Positions 24,428 to 26,195 of a stretch of DNA of 26,195 bases are shown here, in pieces. Under the pieces are notes generated by a model. It worked only from the letters and a program-made list of their open reading frames with translations, did not search any database and was not told where the DNA came from. The translations under genes and the position numbers were made by a program. The number at the start of each line of letters is the position of its first letter. Position 1 is the stretch's first letter. The DNA comes from UBA4722 sp041690995 (lineage in GTDB: Bacteria > Pseudomonadota > Gammaproteobacteria > DSM-16500), in assembly GCA_041690995.1 (NCBI GenBank), contig JBEPVM010000025.1, forward strand, positions 1-26,195, written 5' to 3'.

Positions 24428-24624
24428 ATGATTCAAAAAATTGTGTCAGGGGGCCAAACAGGGGTTGATCGTGCAGCGTTAGATGTTGCAATTAAATGGA
24501 AAATCCCACAGGGTGAAAAAAAATAAAAACGCTTAATATTGCTGAGTCGAGCGAGTCAGAGAGTCCAGGGATATATCAGTTAAGTTTATACACGCTGGAA
24601 TTTTTAAAGTTTTTTAAGTTATAG
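24428..24624 (+). pseudogene. Remnant of a YpsA-like putative molybdenum-carrier gene
   Basis: The 5' part encodes MIQKIVSGGQTGVDRAALD, the highly conserved start of the SLOG-fold molybdenum-carrier family (about 150-170 aa), and stops at TAA 24524-24526 after 32 residues, in an A-rich run. From 24529 in a different frame comes TLNIAESSESESPGIYQ to the stop at 24622. This matches the family's C-terminal stretch LNVAGPRES..PGIY. The middle ~90 residues are gone and the two ends are out of frame. It overlaps the end of the convergent PhzF remnant by six bases. Confidence 0.8.
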
Positions 24625-24775
24625 CTCAATACTAGCCATGCCTTGCATATACAATACTGCTTTACCACCAATCAAAACGCGGTCACCTTGATACTGACAA
24701 AATATTTCGCCTCCACGTTCAGAGACTTGTAGTGCGTATAAATCTGTTTTGTTTAATTTTTTATAGGATCCGCCA

Positions 24776-24834
24776 GGGTCAGGCTTGCACAATTGTATTT
24801 TCTCTATGAATGTGCAATTGTGCAAGCCTGACCC
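24776..24834. mobile_element. 59-bp mobile palindrome, copy 1
   Basis: Arms 24776-24795 and 24815-24834 are perfect 20-bp inverted repeats (GGGTCAGGCTTGCACAATTG and its complement) around a 19-nt loop. The same sequence, loop included, recurs at 26141-26195. It sits at the deletion point of the PhzF gene. Its GGGTCAGG end resembles palindromes associated with REP/Y1 transposases, but no transposase is in the window. Confidence 0.85.
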
Positions 24835-24858
24835 CGTTTCCAAGCCTGACCCCGTTTC
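24823..24858. repeat. 18-bp tandem duplication of the palindrome's end
   Basis: CAAGCCTGACCCCGTTTC occurs twice in a row (24823-24840 and 24841-24858). The first copy includes the right arm end of the palindrome plus its flank CGTTTC. This suggests slippage, or nested insertion of a partial second element. Confidence 0.85.
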
Positions 24859-25182
24859 ACGTTTCATAACCTGCTGATAACGAACCATGCCCACAAATAT
24901 CAAGCTCATACTCTGGTGTAATCCATCGAATATTAAATTTATTGCCATCACGGACTAAGAATGCTGTGACAGGAAGATTATTCTCTTTCGCAATTGCGTG
25001 CAGATCGTCATCAGAAAAGCACTCAGGCAATACACAAACTGCAGCAGGGTTGCCACAAAAAATTTTATCAGTAAATGCGTCAACATGATAAATGTGAAAA
25101 TTTCTTACTGATTTTTCCATAATTTTTTTACTCTCTGAAGATAGTAATTTGTAATAGGCGTAGTGTGATAATCCTATCAAAC

Positions 25183-25848
25183 CTACCTTATCCACCTATA
25201 GATTTCATCATAGGTACCCGCAATAAAATCTGCCTTTTCAAGCATTGATTTCTCATGTGAAGTGGTAATGCCTATCACAGTCATGCCAGCCCCTTTTGCT
25301 GCTGCCACTCCTACTGGTGTATCTTCAAGAGCTAAACAATCTTCTGGTAGTACATTTAAACGATTAGCAGCTAATAAATAGCCTTCTGGCGATGGCTTTC
25401 CTGCGCTCACGTCATCAATTGAAATAATATGTTTAAAATGAAATCTCAGCTCCCCATTTTCAAGTTTTACCAAGGTAGCTTCAATTTCTTCTCTGGTGGC
25501 ACCACTACAAATAGCAAAGTGATTTATAGTTTTTGCGCAAGCTTCTAAGAACCCTTTAATGCCACTTACTCCATCGAGTGAAGTATGACTGGCAACATAG
25601 TCCTTGTAGGCTATTATTTTTCGTTTTCTTAATGCTACAACTTGATCGGGTGGGAGTTGTATGTTTTTCTCTCTCAAAATAAGATCAAACATTTCATTAT
25701 CTGATAGCCCTACATAATGTTGAAAATATTGATCCTCTGGAATAGTAAATCCCAACTCTTTAAACACTTGGTTACATGCCTGTAGATGTATTTTTTCACT
25801 ATCAAATAACACCCCATCAAAATCAAAAATGATTGCTTTGAATTTCAC
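25183..25848 (-). CDS. HAD-superfamily phosphatase/phosphomutase
   Basis: This 221-aa hydrolase has all four HAD motifs: D9 and D11 in FDFDGVLFDS (nucleophile and general acid), S/T in ICSGAT, the lysine in GKPSPEGY, and the acidic pair in ALEDTPVG. A helical cap of the beta-phosphoglucomutase type follows motif I. Likely substrates are small sugar phosphates; the sequence does not decide which. The gene appears intact and sits directly upstream of the broken PhzF gene. It is the only intact gene between the XRE gene and the end of the window. Confidence 0.88.
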   Translation of the reverse strand: MKFKAIIFDFDGVLFDSEKIHLQACNQVFKELGFTIPEDQYFQHYVGLSDNEMFDLILREKNIQLPPDQVVALRKRKIIAYKDYVASHTSLDGVSGIKGFLEACAKTINHFAICSGATREEIEATLVKLENGELRFHFKHIISIDDVSAGKPSPEGYLLAANRLNVLPEDCLALEDTPVGVAAAKGAGMTVIGITTSHEKSMLEKADFIAGTYDEIYRWIR

Positions 25849-25990
25849 AGCTTAAACACCCTTAAGTGGGGAAAGACCCAATTTTACTATGCCGGTGAGC
25901 CGAATCGAGCGCCCGACCTACTGATTAGGAAACATAACGCAACAAATTATAGCAATAGGCCACAATAATTAACATTTGGTTCACGAATAA
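25849..25990. other. Intergenic region upstream of the HAD gene
   Basis: No gene is seen. The 10-mer GCCGGTGAGC at 25891-25900 is the exact reverse complement of 24341-24350, so it forms a distant inverted pair flanking the decayed block. I see no clear promoter. Confidence 0.3.
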
Positions 25991-26140
25991 TTACATTACC
26001 CATAATATCGTCCGGCTATCAAATTTAAAAATATTTTTACGACTATTGTTAAAATGTGCTATATCGCGCGTATATTCAATAAAATTACCCTGAGTATATT
26101 TTTTAATTGTTGCTCGCCAAAAACGATAAGAACGTAAACA
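25991..26140 (-). pseudogene. Possible C-terminal gene remnant, unrecognised
   Basis: Reading leftward from the palindrome at 26141 is an open stretch of about 48 codons ending at the stop 25991-25993. It begins YRFWRATIKKYTQG and includes FIEYTRDIAHFNNSRK. Composition is protein-like (aromatic and basic residues well spread), but there is no start codon or ribosome binding site. A stop lies within the palindrome just upstream. It may be the tail of a gene cut by the repeat. I do not recognise the family. Confidence 0.3.
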
Positions 26141-26195
26141 GGGTCAGGCTTGCACAATTGTATTTTCTCTATGAATGTGCAATTGTGCAAGCCTG
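26141..26195. mobile_element. Mobile palindrome, copy 2 (cut by window end)
   Basis: All 55 bases are identical to 24776-24830, including the full left arm, the 19-nt loop and 16 bases of the right arm. The window ends inside the right arm. The left flank is AAACA instead of CGCCA, which marks the element edge near the first G. Confidence 0.9.

Larger units (their letters stand above)
24619..25120 (-). pseudogene. PhzF-family gene, middle replaced by a palindromic repeat
   Basis: The 5' part (25120 to about 24860) encodes about 85 residues typical of a PhzF-family isomerase/epimerase: YHVDAFTDKIFCGNPAAVCVL, AKENNLPVTAFLVR, and RWITPEYELDICGHGSLSAG. It then hits a stop. The 3' part (about 24769 to 24619) encodes the family C terminus, ALQVSERGGEIFCQYQGDRVLIGGKAVLY. 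The normal protein has about 260-280 residues, so about 140 are missing, and the gap is filled by the palindromic repeat and an 18-bp tandem duplication. Start ATG 25120 has AGAGAG upstream and lies 63 nt after the HAD gene, so the two once formed an operon. Confidence 0.85.

Noticed and set aside
25121..25195. GTG start for PhzF overlapping the HAD gene end
   Set aside because: The 25 extra residues do not fit the PhzF N terminus; ATG 25120 does and has a purine-rich site upstream.
24341..25900. 10-bp inverted pair GCTCACCGGC / GCCGGTGAGC as island boundaries
   Set aside because: It is too short and imperfect in its flanks; chance is a sufficient explanation without more copies.

Overview
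The window looks like a chromosomal segment of an AT-rich, host-associated gammaproteobacterium, most likely in Legionellales (Coxiella/Rickettsiella-like). This placement is inference. It rests on the conserved uvrC-pgsA-tRNA(Gly)-tRNA(Cys)-tRNA(Leu) block, on an asd-fimV-truA-accD-dedD-like core that has lost members, on a very large NAD-dependent glutamate dehydrogenase, and on several genes typical of intracellular lifestyles: a 1059-aa ankyrin protein, an N-terminal-barrel surface protein resembling inverse autotransporters, and a 17-kDa-type surface lipoprotein.

Layout. 1-56: 3' end of a group II intron (domains V and VI). 66-737: yccA-like Bax-inhibitor gene (minus). 832-3539: tRNA-Ser, uvrC (about 122 residues short in the middle), pgsA, then tRNA-Gly, tRNA-Cys and tRNA-Leu. 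The Cys-Leu spacer holds a duplicated 29-nt hairpin unit and a strong longer hairpin. 3575-3714: a 140-bp MITE-like element with 29-nt inverted ends. 3758-10707: fdxA, an orphan two-helix membrane protein, tsaB and the 1618-aa NAD-glutamate dehydrogenase. 10751-12075: asd overlapping a FimV reduced to its membrane anchor and C-terminal domain. 12372-15551: the ankyrin gene, inserted in reverse between fimV and truA. 15878-20054: truA, accD, a DedD-like SPOR protein and an APC-family permease. trpF and folC, which sit in this cluster in other gammaproteobacteria, are absent.

20092-25848, all on the minus strand except one remnant, is accessory: surface lipoprotein, barrel/beta-helix surface protein, WYL-domain regulator, small XRE-type regulator, remnants of a molybdenum-carrier (YpsA-like) gene and of a PhzF gene, and an intact HAD phosphatase. 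A palindromic repeat with perfect 20-bp arms sits inside the gutted PhzF gene and recurs, identical over 55 nt, at the very end of the window next to another possible gene remnant.

Together the core genes cover DNA repair, phospholipid head-group synthesis, tRNA modification (t6A, pseudouridine), fatty-acid initiation and amino-acid catabolism (glutamate dehydrogenase plus an amino-acid transporter). That fits a bacterium that burns host amino acids. The accessory part shows gene decay and small palindromic repeats rather than a complete novel defence or biosynthetic system. I see no CRISPR array, complete insertion sequence or phage module.
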